This document shows, one piece after another, positions 42,599-51,818 of a DNA stretch of 64,000 nt. This DNA comes from Chondrus crispus (lineage: Eukaryota > Rhodophyta > Florideophyceae > Gigartinales > Gigartinaceae). Position 1 is the first letter of the stretch, and every line of letters starts with the position of its first letter. Below the pieces are notes generated by a model. That model was not told the DNA's origin. It was given only the letters and a program-made list of their open reading frames with translations, and searched no databases. The translations under genes were made by a program, and so were the position numbers. The stretch covers positions 173,454-237,453 of the forward strand of contig NW_005179291.1 of NCBI RefSeq assembly GCF_000350225.1. The letters are read 5' to 3'.

Positions 42599-44275
42599 TT
42601 TTTCCGAAGCATACCCTTTTCTTCACTACGCCGTCTCTAACAGCCCATCCAGTCCTTACTTTTCCAGACTTCACGGAACGGAAACGCCGGAACAAGATTT
42701 CGAGTCCGTTTCGGATAAGCTATACCTGCGGAAATCTTCTGGGCTTCGCCTTTCAACTCATTGTAAAGGCGTGGACATCCTTGGCGAAGAAGATAGGCCT
42801 CGACAGCTGCGAGTCAATGATTTCCCGGTACGTTCTCTTCAAGGAATCAAGTGGAACCTTTATGGTTCTCGGTGAGAGCGACAGCGGCTTTGCGCCTACG
42901 TCACAGAGCAATACATTCCGGGGACACCGAAACGCCGCGATGGATTTGAAGCTTGCGGATCGTACTGCTTGGAAGAGGACCAAGGAGCAAGATTACGCGT
43001 TTAGGGAACTCACTGCTATGCTATTTCACCACTTGAAAGGTTTCTACGCATTAGTACCTATACGAATGTGCGGAAGACACGGACTGGGAATTTGTCAAGA
43101 AGTACAAGTGCGAGAAGAAAGACACCGTTGCTCCCGTTTTCGCTTCCTTATCTGCACCTACAAAAGCAGCGATAGGGTATGTTGACAATGGTGTCACAGC
43201 TATTGACGTCGATTCTATGGGCAATACTGAAAACACCTTTGATATAGGCGCAATGGAAGCATCGCAGGACGAAGATGAAGAAGGAGTTATCAAGGAAGAA
43301 GGTAATAGGGTCCCTATGGATCCTCAGGATACCAGACCAGAAAAGCGTCATAAAACGTCTGGAACAAGGGGTGAAGAGCGGTATCAGTTCGCCTACGACA
43401 GGGTCATGAAGACGATGAGTGCTTTCTGTCGCATTCACGACGTCCCAATGACCGATGCCCTTGAGACAGATGCCGAAGAGAGTGGTTTCTACCTAGATGG
43501 AAAGGTGCAGCTCATCTTGACAGACCCTCTCTATAACACGCGCAGGGAGGTGGAATCTCCCAACTCCAGCCATGACAAGCTTTCCGGATCTGACATGTTG
43601 GAGTGTGTTGCTATCTTCGACCGTGTTCTCAAACCGGGTGGACACGGGATTGTCTTCTGCTCAGCCCTCCAGTTCGCAGAGTGGTATTTCATGCTTAAGA
43701 ATCATAAGCGCCTCAAGAACGGTATTGATGAAGATGATGCCTCACAGCCTTTGAGACAAGTCTACGAGAAGGTATTCAAAGTTGAAAGAATTCCCCTCAA
43801 CTTCGTACGGGCACCGGGTCACTACTTCCAGAAACGCCACCGGAAGGGATGCAGCCACATGTCAATTGTGCAGACGGCGATTCATTTCTGGAAACGAGGC
43901 TTGGAGTTTAAGGATGAACTCGAGCAAATCAATTACATACCTCATGGGTATGTTCCATCTCGACACGCGGCATGGACAAATTGCGTTGACGGGATACATC
44001 GCATTGAGGGTGATGAGCGTGTAATGTTCCCAGAAGCTGGGAATAGCTCTATGTCAAAGGGAGGGAGTGCTCACATTTCAGTGGATGAGAATGTCCGAAT
44101 GTTCCTTCGACCCGAGCAGAATAGCATCAGACTGATGATGGAGATGGTTTCAAGGTTCTCCCAACCTGGTGATATTGTGTTCGACCCATACGGAGGGACT
44201 TTCGCAACAGCGAAGGCGGGCCTCACTCTACTGATGCATCGAAAGTTTGTTGGTTGCGATTTCGATGAGAGATGA
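42550..44275 (+). pseudogene. Amino-DNA-methyltransferase (N6-adenine or N4-cytosine, beta order)
   Basis: The open frame begins at about 42550 in the repeat, with no clear start. It continues in a new frame from about 43052 after a one-base shift near 43045-43060. The N-terminal 170 codons are unrecognised; a basic/acidic linker follows (RPEKRHKTSGTRGEERY). The catalytic domain shows motif IV as LILTDPLYNTRRE (DPLY where DPPY is usual), then DRVLKPGGHGIVFCSALQ. At the C-terminal end is motif I, DIVFDPYGGTFATAKAG, with RKFVGCDFDE. IV before I is the beta-class order of bacterial and phage enzymes such as CcrM. Target base and site cannot be told. The TGA at 44273-44275 comes right after motif I, and the frame continues into a SET domain. 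Not a typical eukaryotic METTL4-type enzyme. Confidence 0.7.
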
Positions 44276-45136
44276 GTCGAGATCGCGGTTGTAAGAGTCC
44301 TTCAAACCTTTGCGAAACAGCTCACCTCGCCAGTATCGGATATCACTGCTTCTGTCGAGGAGATTGACTTTGCTATTGAATTCTTGGCTCACCCCAACTT
44401 GGAAGCTAGGGAAGCCGCACAGCATGCATCATTGTGGGACGCACCTCCCGGCCTACCGATTTATCAGAGGCTCCCTATACATGTTCACCGTTATCTATCG
44501 TGCATGAATGGTAATGTGGACCTGGCACTCAAGTACAAGAATACTCCTCTGGACTTGTGGCCGAGCAATTACAGAGCATTTCTCGATACAGTGGACGCAG
44601 AGGCTCTCATGAGCCTGGAGGCTGCCGCGAAAGGTTTCGTTGTTTGCGAGTCCACGATAAGGCATACTTCTGCTGGGAGGGGCGTTTTTGCTATGCATTC
44701 TTTCAAAAAGGGAGAAGATATTCTCACCTACTACGGGACAGTGGTATACAAGAACTTGAGTGGTCAAAATGCAACCACCAAGGTTTACGAGAGTGGTATT
44801 CTAGGGGTTCGAAAAAAGCGATTCGCTGAAAAGGCCGTCCAACTGCGCAGTAATGCAGTTGACGCCGAAGATAACGAGCATCCCATATTCATCGTCCCGG
44901 CACCGTTTTGCGTCGCAGGCTACATCAATGATCCGCGGTATCTTCCGGATGACAGGGATGTAGAAGAGCGTCATGCCAAGAACTCCCGTACAGGAAATGT
45001 CCAGTTTGTGGAATCGGTGGCTTCTCCAAGCAAACATAAGCTTCGCTCGAACAGGCTTGTCATCATTGAGACCATACAGGAAATCAGCACTGGCGAGGAG
45101 TTGTTCCTAGACTACGGGAAGTCTTTCGCCCATTAG
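44276..45136 (+). CDS. SET-domain methyltransferase, in frame with the DNA methyltransferase
   Basis: Same reading frame as the methyltransferase, separated only by the TGA at 44273-44275. The first codons after the stop (VEIAVVRVLQTF) look like the normal end of the methyltransferase fold, so the stop lies inside one protein. The SET domain has GRGVFAMHSFKKGEDILTYYG (cofactor and core start), AGYINDPRYLP...NSRTGNVQF at the position of the usual NHS motif, and a final EISTGEELFLDYG with the catalytic-site Tyr. Pre-SET and post-SET cysteines are absent, as in viral and some algal SET proteins. It would transfer methyl groups to lysine in histones or other proteins. A separate translation start after the TGA is possible but no strong ATG is seen early. 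Confidence 0.75.
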   Translation, partial: VEIAVVRVLQTFAKQLTSPVSDITASVEEIDFAIEFLAHPNLEAREAAQHASLWDAPPGLPIYQRLPIHVHRYLSCMNGNVDLALKYKNTPLDLWPSNYRAFLDTVDAEALMSLEAAAKGFVVCESTIRHTSAGRGVFAMHSFKKGEDILTYYGTVVYKNLSGQNATTKVYESGILGVRKKRFAEKAVQLRSNAVDAEDNEHPIFIVPAPFCVAGYINDPRYLPDDRDVEERHAKNSRTGNVQFVESVASPSKHKLRSNRLVIIETIQEISTGEELFLDYGKSFAH

Positions 45137-45637
45137 GGCTCGGCTCCACCCTAAGCGCGTACGGAAAACAATAATATCTGTTACAGTATCCGAAGAGAGT
45201 GATAAGACCGTGACGTTATTTGTTTGGATCTGGGTGGTGTTTCTCTGCGAGGACGGTTTCAGGGGCATGTCAAAGAATAGACAAATTTCGTCAGCGAGGC
45301 TTAATTTATTGATTTAGTAGGCCAGGAAGAACCCCAGACGGGAAGAGATATTGACGCTAGCTGTAGAGACCGAACCTTCTTTCTAACTAAACACACATAT
45401 GACATATCGAGACATATCTTGCGTTTCAAAGCAAAAAAACATGGGTTCCCAACGCATATTTAATGTACTATTTTACGGGGCCCCGCACACTCCCAAGCAC
45501 ACACTACTGGCATTCCCACCAAGAGACCCACTTTTTTGAGGCTGTGAAACGCAATATAAACGTACAGCACACGTTAAAATCGCACATATTGCTGCGCCCT
45601 TGAAGCGACCCTGCGCATACTTCGAGACAATTCTTAT
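45137..45637. other. 3' flank of the methyltransferase-SET gene
   Basis: About 500 bases without a supported gene. No copy of the left-hand inverted repeat was found here. Confidence 0.4.
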
Positions 45638-46180
45638 TTTAAGTTTTGAGGACCTTTTTTCGGGGGTTCGAAACTCATTATGAGTTTCGAGTCCCTTTTT
45701 TTGGTACTCGAAACTCAAAATGAGTTTCCAACCCCTTTTTTTGGTACTCAAAACTCAAAATGAGGATACCGTACATGCGCACAGTACAGTACCTGCCCCG
45801 TCCCTGAAGCCCCCTGGCCCCCCTGTACATACTTCGAGACAATTCTCATTTTGAGTTTTGAGTACCTTTTTTTCGGGGGTTCGAAACTCATTATGAGTTT
45901 TGAGTCCCTTTTCTTTTGTACTCGAAACTCAAAATGAGTTTCGAACCCCTTTTTTTTGGTACTCCAAACTCAAAATAAGCTTCGAGCCCCTTTTTTTGGT
46001 ACTCGAAACTCAAAATGGCGATACTGTTCACCTCGAATCATGCGCAGGGGCGCTTCAGCCGAAGCGCCCCTGTGCATGATTCGAGGCCATTCTCATTTTG
46101 AGTTTCGAGTCCTTTTTTTAGGGGGTTCGAAACTCATTATGAGTTTCGAACCCCTTTTTATTGGCACTCGAAACTCATGG
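45638..46180. repeat. Dyad arrays 3: GAGTTTCGA type, three clusters
   Basis: Clusters at about 45638-45765, 45850-46015 and 46085-46180, separated by a recurring 80-bp spacer that contains CAGTACAGTACCTGCCCCG. An extra inverted repeat (GCGCTTCAGCCGAAGCGC) lies near 46050. Confidence 0.85.
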
Positions 46181-46629
46181 TGAGAGTACAGTATTTATTG
46201 CGCCCCGCTCAAGCGTTCTTGCCTGGTAAGGAAGTGTGTTATCATTATTTGTGTGCACTACGACCTTTGCGTTCTGCGCCGATAATATGTGCAGAACCCT
46301 ACATTGCTGATATTTCAGAGAAGTTCCATGTGCTTTTTCGCTTCAGCAGAAGCAGACAGGGAGCGTAGAAATATATATGTCATTGCTTACGGTTATGTCT
46401 GATGGATGTAAGATGTTTGAGCCCGTGTACCGGGAAGGGCGATCACTTCCAGGGAACCTCCCGTCATATGACTTCTACATTATCAGTGAACAAATTGAAG
46501 AACAACCGATTTTTACTTCATTGGTCACACACTACTTTCATTAGTGAGTAACTTCAATTCATGCCATTTGCGCAGCATACTCGGTGGCAGCATCACGAAC
46601 GGAAGAGAATTGGTCTGTGCAGATCAAAC

Positions 46630-48042
46630 TCATGAAAAAAAAGTTGAAACAACATCTTTTTGTATGCTGTACCGAGGACTATCTCGCTTTTTCACTGCCA
46701 AACCAGTCCAATATGTCTCATTCAGAACACCGAGTGCAGTGCGTAAATCTTTTGTTCCCACGCCAAACTTTGATGAAAGGGCTTCATGGACTCGCACATT
46801 CGCACGCACCGCTGACTTCCAGACGCCATGGACCATGTTCTGTAGAGGAACATTTCGGATATCAAGTTCGGTGTCTTCTTCATCTGGCATGTGGCCATAC
46901 ACACTCAATGTTTTGTGTTTCATATTTGCGATTTCTGCGCACATGTGACTAATGACGGCTAGAGCAGATAGCTCTGTCTCAGCATCTGCTTTGGCTTCTT
47001 TCATTTTTGTCTTACTGGATTCAATACTCAGCATCATGTGACGAAAAACGTCCATGGGATTTCCGTTTTCATAAAAAACAGCAGGTCCAAGGTCTTTCTT
47101 CTCTGGCTTTCTCCATTTCCAATTGGTGGAACTACCCCCTTCTGATCTCCAAAGGGCACTAAGCGTTTCAGAAAATTGTTGATCTACAACACAAATGAGC
47201 GGCACAGCCTCATTCAGCGCGACAACAAGTCCAGCGACACGGTCTAATTCTTCGCTTATGTCATCAATATAAACCTCACTATCTGCAAGCTGGCCAGCGT
47301 CAACAGCGGCGGGATCATATAAATCGATGGAAATGTCGCCGTTGTGAACGAATCCGAGACGAATGGACAGAAGTTGTGTTTGAACTCGATTCTTGACCTT
47401 TTCAACCACATTGCGGATGTTGAACTTGTCTTCACGAAACGAATCAACCATGTCGGGAGTATTTTGAATACCAAACCCCTCATGATTGATAACATTCTGC
47501 CAAATAACGTGGCAGTCTATCGCACAGAGACGAATGAAGAGAAAAGTAAAAGGAGACGACAAGCGCAACCACAGAGGCAGGCTCCCAGCCACTGCTTTGA
47601 ACAGGGAAAGTTCGGCGACGAGGTGCTGGCATGCGTACTTAACCCCATCATCGCTGCAGTTAGAATAAGGTTCGTCACTAACCACCGATATTGACCATGC
47701 AAGGTTCACGATGCGGGCAGTTATTCTACGCTTATGTTGCGAACGTGCGGCAGGCATATAGCTTTTCTTGTACGTCTTGCTGTCCAGTGTTTCCGAAATT
47801 GTGGTGGCTACGACATCACGCAAATAGTGGATCGACCTAGAACATAGTTCTTCAAATGCGTCATTTTCCTTTAAGTCTTCGGGATGACATGAAAACCCAA
47901 TACCACGAAGGAAATCATCGGTAGATTCATGACCGAATTCACATACACGAGGCCACATCACTCTCTCTCTCACAATGTTCTCCGTATCTTCAGCTGGTAC
48001 GATAGACCGCCGTTGGTTTCCGCAGGTTGGTAATGAGCTCAT
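46630..48042 (-). CDS. Unknown 470-residue protein
   Basis: Uninterrupted frame; the first ATG is at 48042 (MSSLPTCGNQ), though the frame is open about 75 bases further up. The protein is mostly soluble and alpha-helical by eye. A Leu/Pro-rich hydrophobic stretch at the middle (LPLWLRLSSPFTFLFIRL) is too short and too charged at its edges for a sure membrane segment. The end is basic. No domain is recognised. It lies between dyad-repeat arrays 3 and 4 and on the strand opposite to the methyltransferase-SET gene, so it may belong to the same mobile region; position alone suggests this. Confidence 0.5.
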   Translation of the reverse strand: MSSLPTCGNQRRSIVPAEDTENIVRERVMWPRVCEFGHESTDDFLRGIGFSCHPEDLKENDAFEELCSRSIHYLRDVVATTISETLDSKTYKKSYMPAARSQHKRRITARIVNLAWSISVVSDEPYSNCSDDGVKYACQHLVAELSLFKAVAGSLPLWLRLSSPFTFLFIRLCAIDCHVIWQNVINHEGFGIQNTPDMVDSFREDKFNIRNVVEKVKNRVQTQLLSIRLGFVHNGDISIDLYDPAAVDAGQLADSEVYIDDISEELDRVAGLVVALNEAVPLICVVDQQFSETLSALWRSEGGSSTNWKWRKPEKKDLGPAVFYENGNPMDVFRHMMLSIESSKTKMKEAKADAETELSALAVISHMCAEIANMKHKTLSVYGHMPDEEDTELDIRNVPLQNMVHGVWKSAVRANVRVHEALSSKFGVGTKDLRTALGVLNETYWTGLAVKKRDSPRYSIQKDVVSTFFS

Positions 48043-48984
48043 ACTCTGAACAGCATATTCCGTCAATGAAAATGGCTCAAAAACGCCTTCGCACTCAAAG
48101 GATATATCGCTGTATCGGGGAACTTAGACAACAAGGTTCATAATTTTCATGTCAAGTAAGTAAAAATGTCGATATGTACGACTTGCATTCTTTCTAAAGA
48201 GCCACACAGCTGTGGACTGCAAGACAAGCAGACCTTATCCCCTGAACCCTTTTCTATCTGATTTTTCTGGGGTTTTCTTGGGTCCCGATTTTTCTACATG
48301 CCTATCAACGGCGTTCATCTCTAGACGCGTGAGACCTCCTATAAAGCGAAGCGACGTTTTTGTACTCCTAGAAACCTGCAGGCTTTTGATTCTCTATCCA
48401 TTCAGTCAGAAATGCAAAAGAAGTTGAAGGCTGGAAGATCCAGCACGAGTAAGCGAGGTACAGTAGGTACGTGGGTGCGTAACCGGTGTCTCATACGAAG
48501 CCCAGGGCCGCTTTTCTCGCGAAGTGCTGCATCCATGACATTTAATATCCTTGTTACGTATTTTTTATAGATACAGTACATCATGATTTTAGTCCCGTTT
48601 TAGCGGACCCCCATTTTAGTGGGTTGCCCTTGTGGGTGGCCCGGTCATTATGCTGATCACTTTGGATAGAACCGGAACGGATAGAACTCTTTTTATCGTA
48701 CGCTGTACAGTCCGGGTACCCGTACATCACTGCCAGAATGATGAATCACTCTCAACGTCTATTGCATGGTTCGACGTTTGTCGAGAAATCCATCACCCGT
48801 CATTGGCAAAGAAAATTTCAACTCTTTTTGAAAGGGCGCAACTGACTACAGCACGGCAGATAAGCTTCTCATAGGTTTGACGAAGTAGAAAGAGTTCAAA
48901 AAAACTACAAGTGAGACTAAAATAAAAAACGGACAAAGAGATGCTGGTACAGATACTCATACTGTACCAATTACTGTAGGTCTA
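48043..48984. other. Intergenic, no gene seen
   Basis: Short frames only. The first 100 bases are the presumed promoter side of the 470-residue ORF. Confidence 0.35.
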
Positions 48985-49365
48985 AACCTCAACTTCAATT
49001 TCGAATCCCTTTTTCTGCGGGTTCGAAACTCATTTTGAGTTTCGAGTCCCTTTTTTTGGTACTCGAAACTCAAAATGAGTTTCAAACCCCTTTTTTGGTA
49101 CTCGAAACTCAAAATGAGAATACTGTGCATGTGAACAGTACAGTACTTGCCCCGCCCCTGAAGCGCTCCTGCGCATGATTCGAGGCCATTCTCATTTTGA
49201 GTTTCGAGTCCCTTTTTTTGGGGGTTCGAAACTCATTATGAGTTTCGAGTTCCTTTTTTTGGTACTCGAAACTCATGAGTTTCAAGCCCCTTTTTAAGGT
49301 ACTCGAAACTCAAAATGAGTTTCGAGCCCCTTTTTTTGGTACTCGAAACTCATTATGAGATTTGC
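48985..49365. repeat. Dyad arrays 4: GAGTTTCGA type
   Basis: Two clusters (about 48985-49115 and 49185-49365) with the same unit, tract and spacer as arrays 1-3. Confidence 0.85.
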
Positions 49366-50649
49366 ACCCCGTGAACATTTCAGATCCTGCTGCGCCCCGG
49401 GAAAGGCCCTGCACGTGATGCAAGGACAGTATCAACTTGTGTGTTTGGCAGCCAATTGTTCGGGGCGCTAACCTCAATGTGAGCATGCCATACCGACAGC
49501 TCGATTTGCACATGGTTTTCGCACAGCGAGCAGAACGATTTTACTACTATGCGGCATGCTAGAAATAGGATTCCGCATTCATGAGCGTAGGTTCGAAATC
49601 TTTGGAACTGCTTTCCCCAAACGCGTCGCAGCGCATAGTCCATGCATTCAAAAGCGTAGGAAAGTGGATATATGATCTTGCATTCCAAATAAAGTTCACG
49701 CTATTTTTTCGTTTAAGATATCATTGCTTACTTCCACTTAATAGAAACGACAGCATAGAGGCCTTTACATGCAAGGGCGCCGGCGTTTCGTTTCACTGGG
49801 GAAGCGAAACTCGGAGAGGGCTTGTCATCCTTCGTCTGGTGCTTGACAGCGGGATAGCCCCACAGCCTCGACAGACTCATACTGCGCCCTGTAGCAACTT
49901 GCGGGCTTTAGAACTGAGACTGGACGTGTAGCGAAAAAGGGGTTATGGAAGTGGGGCCACTTTGAGTTGGCTCCACGCCTCGAGGCTTTCTTTTTCTGCC
50001 GAGGGCTCCCTTTCTTGACGCGTATCGAAGGGCCCAGCGGGCTCACCCGCTGTGGCTATAGCCCCGCCAAGGTCAGATTTCTCACCTGGCGATCGACCCC
50101 GTGAGGGGTCGACTCTGTCCTCTCGGCCTCGACGGACGCAAATCGCGCTATCTTTTTTGTCTGCACATGTCGGTCAGACACAACTCGGAGGCTAAAAAAT
50201 CAGTTGAAATGTCAGATCCCCGATTTGTCTGTCTAGAAAACGAAACACAGAGCGACACATTCCACACCCGTTCTTGACAACAACAAGCGGCCAAGTTTGA
50301 AAGAAACCAAAGCGCAAGAAAAAAAAGAGTGACGATTTCGAAAAAACCAACGCGCAAGAAAACAAAAGAGTGACGTCCGTGAGAATGATGGTGGGCGCTC
50401 GATGTAAACAACCTTCGGGTCCCTTTTTATATGGAACCTAAAAATCGAACTGTTCGCAGCAATACGAGAGGATTGTTCCGGTTTCGCGGGCTTTTATCCG
50501 TAAGTAAACGTTAACTGTCAAGCAACGCGAGGAACAGTAAACCTATACTCGATATCATATCGTCTCATAAACAATCACATGTCACTCAGTTTATAATGAC
50601 TGTATGACATGTCTCGTAAGCCATTAAAGACCATACAGTAAAGGTTAAC
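49366..50649. other. Intergenic with GC-rich hairpin block
   Basis: No supported gene. Around 50030-50120 several short inverted repeats occur (AGCGGGCTCACCCGCT, GTCGACCCCGTGAGGGGTCG...). Short open frames here lack domains. Confidence 0.4.
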
Positions 50650-51135
50650 CTGGTTGCGGGTAAATGTTTACCCGGGAATGTTAAGGAGTAAACATTTACT
50701 CGCAACCATCAACTCGACACCGAGTAAATGTTAATCTGCTTGCGAATAAATGTTTACTCAGGAATTTTACCTAGTAAACATTTACTCGCAACCATCAACT
50801 CGACACCGAGTAAGTGTTAATCTGCTTGCGAGTAAATGTTTACCCGGAAATGTCACCGAGTAAACATTTACTCGCAACCATCAACTCGACACCGAGTAAA
50901 TGTTAATCTGCTTGCGAGTAAATGCTTACCCGGAAATATCACCGAGTAAACATTTACTCGCAACCATCAACTCGACACCGAGTAAATGTTAATCTGATTG
51001 CGAGTAAATGTTTACTAGGTAAAATTCCTGAGTAAACATTTACTCGCAACCTTCAACTCGACACCGAGTAAATGTTAATCTGCTTGCGAGTAAATGTTTA
51101 CTCAGGAATTTTACCGAGTAAACATTTACTGTAAG
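50650..51135. repeat. 86-bp satellite array with internal dyads
   Basis: About 5.5 units. The landmark AACTCGACAC recurs at 50711, 50797, 50883, 50969 and 51055, exactly 86 bp apart. Every unit carries GAGTAAACATTTACTCGCAA and its near reverse complement, so each can fold into a hairpin. Units differ by few bases. There is no CRISPR-like variable spacer. Confidence 0.95.
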
Positions 51136-51818
51136 CAGCGTTGTAACTGTAATCTGTCCTTTGTTTTAATTTAACGTCTCTTTACTTACAGCATCGGTGT
51201 ATGCCGTTTGTTTAACTTAATGTGTACCTTATCATATACCTTACATCTTTATTTACAACAGAGCTAAGACCCGGGGAAAAAGGGGTGGAGAGGACACTCG
51301 GCCGACCCTCACCACGGAACGGCAGGCTCCCCAAACCGCCTCCCCCATTTCACCGACAACAGTCATGGACCCAACACCAGGGGCAAAAATGAGACGGGGC
51401 CAGGGCCAAAACGTCTCGGAACAGATGACCGCTCAGGACCTATTCTCCTGATCCCGACTGGGATGGTGCGGATCTGGCAGCAGACATCAGCAGCCAGATC
51501 CGCACCATCCCAGTCTCGCGCATGCAACCAGGCATAGTCCTCAAGGGGCCAGCCATTGCTACTGGGAAACCCTATGAGCTATTTCTCTGCCCACGCAGAT
51601 GCCAAAGGGGTGCGACTTGCATGGCTTGGAGTCTGTTTACTGATCATGAAATAGTATGCAGTGGATCGATTCGCATTCCCCGAACGATTATTGTTCAGAA
51701 ACGCTGCGCTGAATAAAATCAATTCCTCCCTCTCCCCCATCAACGTATGTTGGATATGACGCCTCAACTCCTCGTGTGCTTGCTATTCAGTGAAGCTTTT
51801 TGCTTGTCTATCGCCCCT
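51136..51818. other. 3' flank of the nucleobase transporter
   Basis: No supported gene. It contains an inverted repeat with 23-bp arms (51456-51478 and 51493-51515, GACTGGGATGGTGCGG type). Confidence 0.4.
51456..51515. repeat. Inverted repeat, 23-bp arms and 14-base loop
   Basis: Exact arms by eye. It lies about 300 bases past the stop of the minus-strand transporter gene and could act in its transcript end, but this is too far for certainty. Confidence 0.85.

Noticed and set aside
10407..44275. Reassigned stop codons (variant genetic code)
   Set aside because: TGA, TAG and TAA all appear as internal breaks, frameshifts accompany them, and intact genes such as the transporter use none of them internally.
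37307..45136. Bacterial contamination or a bacterial restriction-modification locus
   Set aside because: A SET domain in the same frame, long disordered basic linkers, absence of a nuclease and of ribosome-binding sites, and repeats shared with flanking DNA all speak for a eukaryotic or viral origin within this contig.
49580..49620. tRNA-like GGTTCGAAATC segment
   Set aside because: No acceptor or anticodon stems can be drawn around it; similar words belong to the GAGTTTCGA dyad repeats elsewhere.
50650..51135. CRISPR array
   Set aside because: Units are identical over the full 86 bp with no variable spacers, no cas genes occur, and the genome looks eukaryotic.
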